Source: Streptosporangiaceae bacterium NEAU-GS5
GTDB taxonomy: Bacteria; Actinomycetota; Actinomycetes; Streptosporangiales; Streptosporangiaceae
NCBI GenBank assembly: GCA_017592665.1
Contig: JAGFNW010000012.1
Coordinates: forward strand, 169,731-233,730
Direction: 5' to 3'
DNA: 64,000 nucleotides
Positions within the stretch are counted from its first letter, which is position 1; the number at the start of each line of letters is the position of its first letter. Positions 40,201 through 47,471 of this stretch are shown here, one piece after another. The translations under genes and the position numbers were made by a program. Under the pieces are notes generated by a model. It saw only the letters and a program-made list of their open reading frames with translations. It was not told where the DNA came from and did no database searches.

Positions 40201-41191
40201 CATCAACGTCAGCTCGCGCCGCTGCGACGCCCTGATCATCGCCGACGGCGACGTCACCGTCTGCCCGCTGCCGGGCCTGGACGCCAGGGACGTCGTCGAG
40301 CGCGCCAACGCCCTGCTGGGGACCTTCACCGCCCCGCCCACGACCCTCGGCGAGGCCATCGCCGCCCACCAGCGGATGGGCGAACTGCTCGGCTGGCTCG
40401 GGGCCGCCGTGACCACGCCTGTGCTCCGCGCGACGGGGCCGGTTCGCCGGATCTGGTGGTGTCCCACCGGCCCGCTCGCGCTGCTGCCGGTCCACGCCGG
40501 CGCCGACGCGGAAGCCGGTGTGGACGCCCTCGACCAGGTCGTGTCGTCGTACACGCCGACCCTGCGCGCGCTCATCGACGCGCGAGTCCGCCCGCGGGCG
40601 TCCTCCGGACCGCGGCGTACGCTGCTGGTGGCCATGGAGCACACTCCCGGAGCGCCCGACCTCGTCGTACGCCCGGAGATCGAGGCGCTGACCGAACTGC
40701 TCGGCGACCGGTGCACCACGCTCGAGAACGCGGCCGTCGCCGACGTGCGCGCCCATCTGGACGGCCACCCGTGGGTGCACCTGGCCTGCCACGGCGTCCA
40801 GAACCCGGGCCGGCCGTCGCTCAGCGGCATCGCGCTAAGCGACGGCGTGCTGAGCGTGCTCGACATCGCGGCGCTCCGGCTGCCGGGCGCGGAGCTGGCG
40901 TTTCTTTCGGCCTGCCAGACCGCCGCGATCGACGGGACCCTCACCGACGAGGCCATCCACCTGGCCGCCGCACTGCAGATCACCGGCTTCCCCTCGGTCA
41001 TCGCGACGCTGTGGCCGGTATATGACCGGGTGGCTCCGCAGATGGCGCGATTCGTGTACGAAGGCCTGGCCGGGCAGCCCGGCGCCGCCAAGGCCGCCGA
41101 ACTCCTCAACCAGGCAACCCGGCGGGTGCGCGACGACGGCAACACCGCGCTGCCCGGCCTCTGGGCGCCGTACATCCACATAGGCGCGTGA
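37226..41191 (+). CDS. TPR-CHAT protease, 1321 aa
   Basis: GTG 37226 starts MDNAGISRLDDYVRAYEDQGE. Residues about 150-870 are TPR-like repeats of the actinobacterial type, with a recurring core 'LG..L..RY..TG...DLDEAI...R.A' (for example RYTLTGSADDLDEAVAVLREAV). The C-terminal CHAT domain (about 1020-1321) has the caspase-like dyad in ACHG (His1189) and LSACQTA (Cys1230) and ends LWAPYIHIGA. CHAT peptidases with TPRs act in eukaryotic separase-like and bacterial immune systems (gasdermin cleavage, Craspase). Here no gasdermin or CRISPR gene is adjacent. The protein is cytosolic. A paralogue lies 6 kb downstream. Confidence 0.93.
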   Translation: MDNAGISRLDDYVRAYEDQGESGPLLSDAALADAARSAGNLDTTALRTLARFFWTRYMAQGDFADLAPAVDASDALAESDPPARPPVLAHALDYLDGHEPELLTGGEDASWAGLIYGIGTLSAELVVPGGDPKPLGRTIRAMAAVLDLIPPDHPGRLSVTVLLGRHLSVRGHDTGNLDDLRAAAGLLREALAMAPATHPLWPSIHVFLISVLADTYRLEDTPAGAVAFGEATLAALAAIPAGHPDRETIVAYARSMASSPHFGDLRDMDETIALADVAVATRPPGDPQRPGALYILGHALGMRAAAHGSAEDGWRAIEALREMTSIAAEPVDRVLSRSLLSLCMAQQFAMTGQAELLPEAVAAATEAVELGPPPEFELYCLLNLGTALSYSYQECGRRDQLELLIDRLSPAELDSADGSRGLYVLAAAYYSRFQLDGTRDDLEKGIEYGRRALAVISEEDPSLSDALGNLANALRLRTRLTGSSGDLDEAVALERKAMRVTPAERGARAGVCLNLGGVLRERYTLTGSADDLDEAVAVLREAVDRAREGSPTWQLSQSTLGAALGDLHLRSGDRAKLDESITRLRMACDSMREGNLERPQALNNLGAGLQQRFELTGSSADLDEAIAAYRGVLAATAPAGPQHLQTCGNLGSVLESRYWRTRDRADLDEAVALLRRAEAATGPGDHNRPVILTNLAKALSTRYLVLDDLDDLDRAVESARLAFESLPPEAERRARYLSGWGSLRATRAQRRGDAAELDAAIAILADDDAAIPLADPNRVMMLTSWGDALLARHRRTGSAADYTDAQRLLRQAAAQQSGPARARLRAARMWAAAAGEAGDMAAALDGLAAAIGLMPLAAWRGIPRGDQESQLAGLSWLAADAAALAVEAGRPRLAVELSEHGRGVLWAQLLETRGDLGRLREVRPDLADRLDALRSSLERDLDDQATADRAGLARAWDEAVDEVRALPGFGDFLRAPKFAELATAAAEGPVVVINVSSRRCDALIIADGDVTVCPLPGLDARDVVERANALLGTFTAPPTTLGEAIAAHQRMGELLGWLGAAVTTPVLRATGPVRRIWWCPTGPLALLPVHAGADAEAGVDALDQVVSSYTPTLRALIDARVRPRASSGPRRTLLVAMEHTPGAPDLVVRPEIEALTELLGDRCTTLENAAVADVRAHLDGHPWVHLACHGVQNPGRPSLSGIALSDGVLSVLDIAALRLPGAELAFLSACQTAAIDGTLTDEAIHLAAALQITGFPSVIATLWPVYDRVAPQMARFVYEGLAGQPGAAKAAELLNQATRRVRDDGNTALPGLWAPYIHIGA

Positions 41192-41294
41192 CCGGAACAC
41201 GCGTGGAACACCGCGGAACGCGGCATCCAGTGAGGACATTGCCGTTGTGCGCGCAGGGCGCACCGCCTCCACGTGCCCGCAGGAGAACCACACC

Positions 41295-42614
41295 ATGACA
41301 AGAGTGAGGCGGTGGATGGCCGGTGCGCTGGCCGCCTTCGCCGTGACAGCCACGCTGAGCGCGACGGCCGGCCCCACGCAGGCCGCCGTCGATGACACAT
41401 CGAGGGCCGGCGCCGCGACCCCCGGCATCGGCGGTGTCCCTGCTGACGCCCGGCCCCGCCCTGACGCCGACCCCAGCCCCAACATCATCGGCGGCACCCC
41501 TGGCAACGTCGCCTACTTCGCGGAGCTCGACGGTGGATCATATTGCGGTGGCACGGCCATCGGCGGGGAGTGGATCCTGACCGCGGCGCACTGCCAGACC
41601 GACGGCCTGAGCGGCCTGTTCGAGGCACGGCTCTGTCAGGGCTGCCCCTGGGTGCCCGTGGATCAGGTCGTCGTGCATCCCCTCTGGGACGGCAACGTGA
41701 ACCACGGGCACGACCTCGCGCTTGTCCACCTGCCGGCCGGCACGGTGCGCGGCGTGGTCATACCCCGGGTGGGCGCACCCTGGGACCCGGGCGCCTACGC
41801 TCCCGGCACCACGGCCGAAATCATGGGGCACGGCCAGACCTGCGCGAATTGTGTGGGCGGCAGCCCTGAGCTCATGACGGCGAACACGGCGCTGCTCAGC
41901 GATGCCTTCATGCTCGGGTATTTCTACCCCGGCTGGAACGGATCGCTGATGATCGGCGCCGGGTCGGCCGTGACCGGGACCTGCTTCGGCGACAGCGGCG
42001 GGCCGCTCGTCGTCCATCGCAACGGGCTCGCCACGCAAGTCGGCGTGGTGAGCTTCGGCCGCGGGTCATGCGACCTGCCGTCCGGCTTCATGGAGCTGTC
42101 CGGGGCGCAGCTGGCCTGGGTGGCCGGCACGGTGCCCGAGGTCGTCGCCAACTGGGACACCTGCATCGCCGCGAACGGCTTGCCCGGCACCAAATACGTC
42201 CACTACGACACGACCTTTATCACCGGAGATCAGAGCGACGGGCCGTACCACTGGCAGATCGGCTGCCGGGTGATCGGGGTCACGGTGCCGAACGTGCTCG
42301 GCCGGGACGAGGCCTCGGCCCGGACCACCATCGTCTCGTCCGGGCTGACCGTGGGCACGGTCTCCCACCACAACGACTGCGTCAGCCGTGGTGACGTCGA
42401 GACCCAGAGCCCCTCCGGCGGCGAGACAGTCGCCCGCGGCAGCGCCGTCAACATCACCGTCTCGACCTGTGTCACAGGTGGAGGCGGCGGTGGAGGCGGC
42501 GGTGGAGGCGGCGGTGGAGGCGGCGGTGGAGGCGGCGGTGGAGGCGGCGGTGGAGGCGGCGGTGGAGGCGGCGGGGGTGGCGGCGGGGGTGGCGGCCCGA
42601 TCCTTCCCAAGTAG
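41295..42614 (+). CDS. Secreted trypsin-like serine protease with PASTA domain and polyglycine tail
   Basis: ATG 41295 follows CAGGAGA. A signal peptide (MTRVRRWMAGALAAFAVTAT... to AAVDD) precedes a propeptide and the mature N-terminus IIGGTPGN. The triad is complete: His99 (LTAAHC), Asp140 (GHDLAL), Ser234 (CFGDSGGP). A PASTA-like domain follows (about 333-393, VTVPNVLGRDEASARTTIV... to VNITVSTC), then 40 consecutive Gly and PILPK. PASTA domains bind peptidoglycan, so the enzyme probably works at the cell wall. It starts 103 bases after the CHAT gene on the same strand. Confidence 0.93.
   Translation: MTRVRRWMAGALAAFAVTATLSATAGPTQAAVDDTSRAGAATPGIGGVPADARPRPDADPSPNIIGGTPGNVAYFAELDGGSYCGGTAIGGEWILTAAHCQTDGLSGLFEARLCQGCPWVPVDQVVVHPLWDGNVNHGHDLALVHLPAGTVRGVVIPRVGAPWDPGAYAPGTTAEIMGHGQTCANCVGGSPELMTANTALLSDAFMLGYFYPGWNGSLMIGAGSAVTGTCFGDSGGPLVVHRNGLATQVGVVSFGRGSCDLPSGFMELSGAQLAWVAGTVPEVVANWDTCIAANGLPGTKYVHYDTTFITGDQSDGPYHWQIGCRVIGVTVPNVLGRDEASARTTIVSSGLTVGTVSHHNDCVSRGDVETQSPSGGETVARGSAVNITVSTCVTGGGGGGGGGGGGGGGGGGGGGGGGGGGGGGGGGGGGGGGGPILPK
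42477..42596 (+). repeat. 12-bp tandem repeat encoding 40 glycines
   Basis: Unit GGAGGCGGCGGT is repeated about nine times without change, followed by degenerate GGGGGTGGCGGC units. All 40 codons are glycine. Because the unit is a multiple of 3, changes in copy number alter tail length without breaking the frame. Confidence 0.95.
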
Positions 42615-42627
42615 CCGTCAGGACGGT

Positions 42628-42651
42628 CGTCGCCGGTGCGCGCCGGCGACG
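42628..42651. terminator. Hairpin between convergent genes
   Basis: CGTCGCCGG (42628-42636) and CCGGCGACG (42643-42651) form a perfect 9-bp stem with a 6-base loop, between the protease stop (42614) and the DUF1707 stop (42681). It probably terminates both genes. Confidence 0.6.
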
Positions 42652-42680
42652 CACGGCCACGGGACACCCCGGATCGGCGC

Positions 42681-43268
42681 CTACCTGCGCGGGTTTTTGA
42701 TCTTGATGTCGCCCATGCCGACGCTGCCGGTGATCCGCAGGGTCGTCGCGTCCGGAGCGGCCGGGCTGGTGGCCTTGTTCCGCACGCTGCCCATGCCCGT
42801 GACGATGTTCTCGGTGACGACCTGCCAGCCCCGCGGCACGATGACGGTGATGTTGCCCGTGCCGCAGGTGGCCTCGAGCAACACCTCGCGGTGATGGCAC
42901 ACGGCCTGCGTGAAGTCGATGGTGATGTTGCCCATGGTCACCTTGGCGGTGATCCTCTCTGGCACCATCCAGGCCCCGACCTGCTTGATGGTCCCCGCAC
43001 GCGTCTCGAGGACGAGCGGGCGCGCCTTCTCGGCGGCCGGGGACCGCTCGCCCGGCAGGTCGGCGATCAGCGCGTCGAGCTCGGCGTACGTCCTGGCCGC
43101 ATGGGTCGCCTCGATGCGCTCCTCAAGCTCGTGGATCGTGAGGCGGCCGTCTCCGGCGGCGATTCGCAGCCGCTCCATCACGGCGTCGCGGTCGGCGTGC
43201 GACGCCCGCATCGCGCCCCTGCCTCCGACTTCGAGATCGCCTCGGCCGGATCCCTCATGCTCAGTCAC
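42681..43268 (-). CDS. DUF1707 (SHOCT-like) protein with LiaF-like C-terminal domain
   Basis: GTG 43268 gives 195 residues. MRASHADRDAVMERLRIAAGDGRLTIHELEERIEATHAARTYAELDALIADLPG (residues 20-73) is the DUF1707 signature. The C-terminal part (about 100-195) has glycine-spaced beta strands (GNITIDFTQAV, GTGNITVIVPRGW, GSVGMGDIKI) like the LiaF/DUF2154 domain. Such proteins are cytosolic in this form and are often linked to envelope stress or developmental regulators. Function unknown. Divergent from the large LuxR gene. Confidence 0.88.
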   Translation of the reverse strand: MTEHEGSGRGDLEVGGRGAMRASHADRDAVMERLRIAAGDGRLTIHELEERIEATHAARTYAELDALIADLPGERSPAAEKARPLVLETRAGTIKQVGAWMVPERITAKVTMGNITIDFTQAVCHHREVLLEATCGTGNITVIVPRGWQVVTENIVTGMGSVRNKATSPAAPDATTLRITGSVGMGDIKIKNPRR

Positions 43269-43411
43269 GCGGCCAGGTTATCGCGACGGCAGATCGCGGT
43301 TTAAGGGCGCGATCTTCGAATTCGGACGGGCGGGCAGCGCCCGCGCCGATTGTTTCCGTGGGTGAGTACCACTGCGTATTCCCGCCGCGCCCCGCTGGCT
43401 GTACTGGCGGG

Positions 43412-46162
43412 ATGACATCAGTAAGCGCTGAGGTGATGGTGGGGCGGACGGCCGAGGTGGCCGCCGTTCGCGGCCTCGTCGACGGTGTACGGCGAGGCCG
43501 GGGCGGGCTGGCGCTGGTCATCGGTGAGGCGGGCATCGGTAAGACGCGCCTGCTTCGCGAGTCCACGGCACGGGCCCGGGAGGCGGGGCTGACCGTGATG
43601 AGCGGCCGGGCCGTGGAGGGCGGTGGCACCTACCGTCCGATCCTGGAGGCGCTCGCCGGCCATCTGCCGGACTTCTCGCATGGATCTTCGCGGTGCCAGT
43701 CGGTTCCCGGCGGGCTCCTGCCCGGATGGACGAACGTGGACCAGGCGCTGGTGCTCGGGGAAGGTCTGCTGCGACTACTGCGGGAGGTCTCCGGCGACCA
43801 CGGCTGCCTGATGGTGCTGGACGACATGCAGTGGGCGGACGCCGACACGCTCGCTCTGCTCGAGTATCTGGCGGCGGCGACGCGCGAACGGCCGATCCTC
43901 ATCATGGCGTCGGCTTCCGCCGACGGACCGCCGTCCGGCCTGCTGAGCCGAGTGATGCGCGGAGAGGACGTGACCACGTTGCGGCTGGGGCGGCTGACGA
44001 CGGCCGAAGTGGAGGCACTCGCCGGCCATCGGGCCGGTCGTCTTCCGCTGTCGGACGCCTGGCGCCGCTTCGTGGTCGACAACGCCGACGGCTTGCCGTA
44101 CATGGTGGAAGAGCTGGTGGCCGGCGCGCTCGAGGCGGATCCGGCCGCCGACCCGGCGACCGGGAGGCCGGCCGTACCGCACGGGATCGTCTCCCGCGTC
44201 ACGGGCCACTTGGCGGCGCTCGAGCCGGAGCAGCGCAGCGTGCTGGAGGCGCTCGCCGTCCTCGGCGGCGATCCCGACTGGACGCTCCTCAGCGCGGTGA
44301 CGGGGCTGCCGGAGCCGGTCGTGCTGAGCGCGCTACGTGCGGCCACCCCCCGGCTGCTCACCCTGGCGGGCGACGAGTTGCGCTGGCGGCACACCCTGAC
44401 CCGGGAAGCGGTGCTGACGGGGGTGACGCCGCCCGAGCGGGCCGCCGTGGCACGCCGCGCGGCCGACGCGCTGCTGGGCCGGGGCGAGCCGGCAGGGCAG
44501 GCGTACGCGGCCGAACTTCTGGCCTCGGCCGGTGAAGGGACACGGGCGGCCGCGGTCTTCCTCGGCCTGGCCCGCCGCGACATGGATGCCGGTGCGCTGC
44601 GAAGCGCGCGGGACCATCTGGACCGGGCGTCGGCGACCAGGGCGTCGCGACCGGTCGTGGCGATCGAGCGCGTACGTCTGCTGACGTTGCTGGGGCAGGC
44701 TCCGGACGCGTTGGAGGCCGGCGCCGGGACGCTCGGCGAGGTGACGGGCGACCAGCACGCCGAACTGTGCCTGCGCCTGGCCGAGGCGGCCATCGTCGCC
44801 CGCCGGTGGGACGACGCCGACCGCTATCTGGAACGCGCCGGGCGCCCCCACGATCCTCGCGCGGTGGTCCTCGCCGCCGACTCCGCGTTCGGAGCGGGAG
44901 ATCTGCGGCGGGCCGCCGGCCTGGCAGCCGTGGCCGCCGGCCAGGCTGAGCAGTACGGGCGCTGGGAAACGCTCTGCCGTGCGCTGACCACCCTCGGCCG
45001 GTGCGCCTTCCGCCATGACGTCGCGACGGCGCGCCAGGCCTACGTCCGGGCCGCCCAGACCGCGGCCGAACACGGGCTGGCTCCGGCGCGCGTCACGGCG
45101 CTGCTCGGCCTCGGCGCAGTGGACCTGCTCGACCAGGCCGGCTCGCCCGCGTTGCGCGAGGCACGCGAACTGGCGCGCCGTACGGGCTTGCTCGCCGAGG
45201 TGATCTGGGCCGAACTGCTGCTGGTGGACTGCATGGTGACCACCGAAGGGCCTCGGGCGGCCCGGGCGCAGGCCCGGGGCGTCGCCGAGCGGGCCGGTCG
45301 GCTGCGGTTGACCGGAATGCAGAGCAAGGCCGACCTGATCGTCGCTACGGCCCATGCCCTCGAAGGCGACGTGGCGGGCATGGAGGCCGTGCTCGCGAGG
45401 ACCGCGGTGCACGCCGATCCGCCCGTGGAGGTTCCCGCGCTGGCGCAGGCGACCCGAGGACTGCGGCACCTCCTCTCCCGTGATCTGGCCGCGGCGTGCG
45501 CATTGTTCGACGACGGGATGAGCCGACTCGACGGGCGCGCGGAGGCCGCTCCCGTCCAGCACTGGGGTCTGTGGGCGCTGCTGCGCACGGTGCTGGCCGA
45601 CCGCGACAGCGAAGCCCGCGAGACAGTGCGCCGGTCACCGGCCGTGCTGCGGGTGGTCAACCTCGCCGGCCTCTGGTACGCCGACGCCGTCGCGGAGGGG
45701 CGCGCGGGGCGATCGGGGCAGGCCGCCGCCCTGTTCGCGGACGCGGATCGGGCCCTCGCCGAGTTTCCGTGGTGGCGCAGGCTGCTGCGGCTGATCGCGC
45801 TGGAAGCGGCGATCGCGGACGGCTGGGGCGACCCCGTCCGGGCGCTGCGCGCGGACCTCGAAGCCCATGTCCACATCGGTGAGACGCACCTCGCCCGCGT
45901 CTGCCGCGACCTGCTGCGCGGCGCCGGAGCGCCCACCCGCCGAGGGCGCGGTCTCGCGCCGGTCCCGACCGGCCTGCGGGCCGTCGGGGTGACCAACCGT
46001 GAAATGGACGTGCTCGGCCTGCTCACCGAGGGTCTGACCAACCGGAAGATAGCCGAGCGCCTGGTCATCTCCCCCCGCACGGTCGACACTCACGTGGCGA
46101 ACCTGCTGGCCAAGACCGGTGCGGCCGACCGCACCGAACTACGTACGCTCGCCCGTCGTTAG
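43412..46162 (+). CDS. Large LuxR-family (LAL) transcriptional regulator with AAA ATPase
   Basis: The start is set at ATG 43412 (MTSVSAEVMVGRTAEVAAVRG); an upstream in-frame ATG (43358) lacks support. The 916-residue protein has Walker A GEAGIGKTRLL (about residue 38) and Walker B CLMVLDDMQWAD. A long helical TPR-like middle follows, then a C-terminal LuxR helix-turn-helix (VTNREMDVLGLLTEGLTNRKIAERLVISPRTVDTHVANLL). LAL regulators often control secondary metabolism or sugar use by sensing a nucleotide or small ligand. Targets are unknown; the flanking secreted protein and CHAT genes are candidates by position. Confidence 0.93.
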   Translation: MTSVSAEVMVGRTAEVAAVRGLVDGVRRGRGGLALVIGEAGIGKTRLLRESTARAREAGLTVMSGRAVEGGGTYRPILEALAGHLPDFSHGSSRCQSVPGGLLPGWTNVDQALVLGEGLLRLLREVSGDHGCLMVLDDMQWADADTLALLEYLAAATRERPILIMASASADGPPSGLLSRVMRGEDVTTLRLGRLTTAEVEALAGHRAGRLPLSDAWRRFVVDNADGLPYMVEELVAGALEADPAADPATGRPAVPHGIVSRVTGHLAALEPEQRSVLEALAVLGGDPDWTLLSAVTGLPEPVVLSALRAATPRLLTLAGDELRWRHTLTREAVLTGVTPPERAAVARRAADALLGRGEPAGQAYAAELLASAGEGTRAAAVFLGLARRDMDAGALRSARDHLDRASATRASRPVVAIERVRLLTLLGQAPDALEAGAGTLGEVTGDQHAELCLRLAEAAIVARRWDDADRYLERAGRPHDPRAVVLAADSAFGAGDLRRAAGLAAVAAGQAEQYGRWETLCRALTTLGRCAFRHDVATARQAYVRAAQTAAEHGLAPARVTALLGLGAVDLLDQAGSPALREARELARRTGLLAEVIWAELLLVDCMVTTEGPRAARAQARGVAERAGRLRLTGMQSKADLIVATAHALEGDVAGMEAVLARTAVHADPPVEVPALAQATRGLRHLLSRDLAAACALFDDGMSRLDGRAEAAPVQHWGLWALLRTVLADRDSEARETVRRSPAVLRVVNLAGLWYADAVAEGRAGRSGQAAALFADADRALAEFPWWRRLLRLIALEAAIADGWGDPVRALRADLEAHVHIGETHLARVCRDLLRGAGAPTRRGRGLAPVPTGLRAVGVTNREMDVLGLLTEGLTNRKIAERLVISPRTVDTHVANLLAKTGAADRTELRTLARR

Positions 46163-46254
46163 TTCGGTAGGAACCACCGATCCGCCGATCGCCCGTGACG
46201 GCGAAGCTCTCCATGTCAGTGACGACGAACAGACAGATGGACAGGACGAAAACA

Positions 46255-46758
46255 ATGTCACGCACATGGATGAAGGCCCTGGTAGCGACCACCGTGATCG
46301 CGGGTTCGGCGATGCTTTCCGGCGTGCCGGCACAGGCCGCCGGCGGAACGGTCGTCGTGACCAGACCGCTGTCAACGAACGGATTCTGGGTCATGGTGTC
46401 CGCCGAGGGGTCCACTGCCAACGGCATCGACATCAACCGCAGCGCCGGCAACACGGTGACCGTCTCCGACACGCTGACGCCGGTCGTCGCGGGAGACGGC
46501 TGCCAGCAGCTCGGCGCCGTGGTCCGCTGCTCGGCCGTCGATGTCACCCACCTGCACATCGTCGCCGGAGGCGGTGACGACGCGGTCCGCAACAACACCG
46601 ACATCAACAGCACGATCTACGGAGGGGACGGTGCGGACCGGCTGTTCGGGGGTTCGGTGCACGACTACATCAGCGGCAACACGGGCACCGACATCGTCAA
46701 CGGCGGTGGCGGCAGCGACACCTGCATCGGCGAGACGCTGAGCAACTGCGAGCAGTGA
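46255..46758 (+). CDS. Small secreted RTX-like calcium-binding protein
   Basis: ATG 46255 is chosen because it follows AGGACG and directly begins a signal peptide (MSRTWMKALVATTVIAGSAML to VPAQAAGG). The 167-residue protein ends with RTX-type nonapeptide repeats: GGDGADRLFGGSVHDYISGNTGTDIVNGGGGSDTC, which bind Ca2+. Two cysteine pairs (DGCQQLGAVVRC and DTCIGETLSNC) suggest disulfides. It follows the LuxR gene on the same strand after 92 bases and is closed by a strong hairpin. Confidence 0.85.
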   Translation: MSRTWMKALVATTVIAGSAMLSGVPAQAAGGTVVVTRPLSTNGFWVMVSAEGSTANGIDINRSAGNTVTVSDTLTPVVAGDGCQQLGAVVRCSAVDVTHLHIVAGGGDDAVRNNTDINSTIYGGDGADRLFGGSVHDYISGNTGTDIVNGGGGSDTCIGETLSNCEQ

Positions 46759-46767
46759 CGTCGCGAC

Positions 46768-46802
46768 GGCTTGCCCTGTCTCGCCCGTGGACAGGGCAAG
46801 CC
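46768..46802 (+). terminator. Intrinsic-like terminator after RTX-like gene
   Basis: GGCTTGCCCTGTC (46768-46780) and GACAGGGCAAGCC (46790-46802) form a perfect 13-bp stem with a 9-base loop, starting 10 bases after the stop codon. There is no long T run, as is usual in actinobacteria. Confidence 0.75.
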
Positions 46803-46864
46803 CGGCCGCCGGGCGTCGAATTCCACTGAATTTGAAGCCGATTCCAATTCGGCTGGAGATTGCC

Positions 46865-47431
46865 TCACTCCTTCAGAGGGATTGCCCAGTTCAGCTCGTA
46901 TCCCGCTTCCTCTAGTTCTGCCGCCGTGCGCTCAAGGTCGTCATAGCGTGGTTCGCGCCAAACCTTGAGTAGCGCTTCGATCGGCGCGAGGAGAGGGACG
47001 TTCTCGTAGTGAGCCGGAGTGTGCCACGTGACGACGATGGTGGATTCCCCTCTGCTGTTCACCGATCCGACCTGAGCATTGAACGGGTGCCAGTGAAGGG
47101 TATGGCTGGAGGATCTCGCGTCGAGGATCGCGATTCCAAGTTCGGTGCGCTCCCCCTGGATTTCGAGAGCGGTGCGCAGGTCGGACTCCTCCCAGACGAC
47201 GAACAGCCGGGTGGCCTTGATCACTGAAGGGAGCACTCCGAGATTCGCCAGCGCGGACGCGGCGTCGGCGCCTCGGTAGAAGCGGCGGCACACCATGTAT
47301 CCGAGATAGGCCGCCTGGAGGTCCTCGGCCAGAATGTGAACTTGCGGGCGAGGGCTGGTGCCCGCTGCGCGAATGTGCGCCTCCGCCGCCTTGAGAAGGA
47401 CGGTGGGTAACTGATCTGCGATATCCGGCAT
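46865..47431 (-). CDS. Hypothetical protein divergent from second TPR-CHAT gene
   Basis: Start at ATG 47431 (MPDIADQLPTVLLKAAEAHIRAAG); upstream in-frame sequence runs into the neighbouring gene. The 188-residue soluble protein contains FYRGADAASALANLGVLPSVIKATRLFVVWEESDLRTALEIQGE and ends YELNWAIPLKE. I do not recognise the family. Its start is 40 bases from that of the TPR-CHAT gene on the other strand, mirroring the divergent partner arrangement at the first CHAT gene. Confidence 0.65.
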   Translation of the reverse strand: MPDIADQLPTVLLKAAEAHIRAAGTSPRPQVHILAEDLQAAYLGYMVCRRFYRGADAASALANLGVLPSVIKATRLFVVWEESDLRTALEIQGERTELGIAILDARSSSHTLHWHPFNAQVGSVNSRGESTIVVTWHTPAHYENVPLLAPIEALLKVWREPRYDDLERTAAELEEAGYELNWAIPLKE

Positions 47432-47471
47432 TCCATCAGTATCCCGAAGTTGCTGATGGGAGAATTGGGAT

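Noticed and set aside
42230..42667. Polyproline frame on the minus strand opposite the polyglycine repeat
   Set aside because: It is the reverse complement of the glycine codons and has no start signal or flanking domain.
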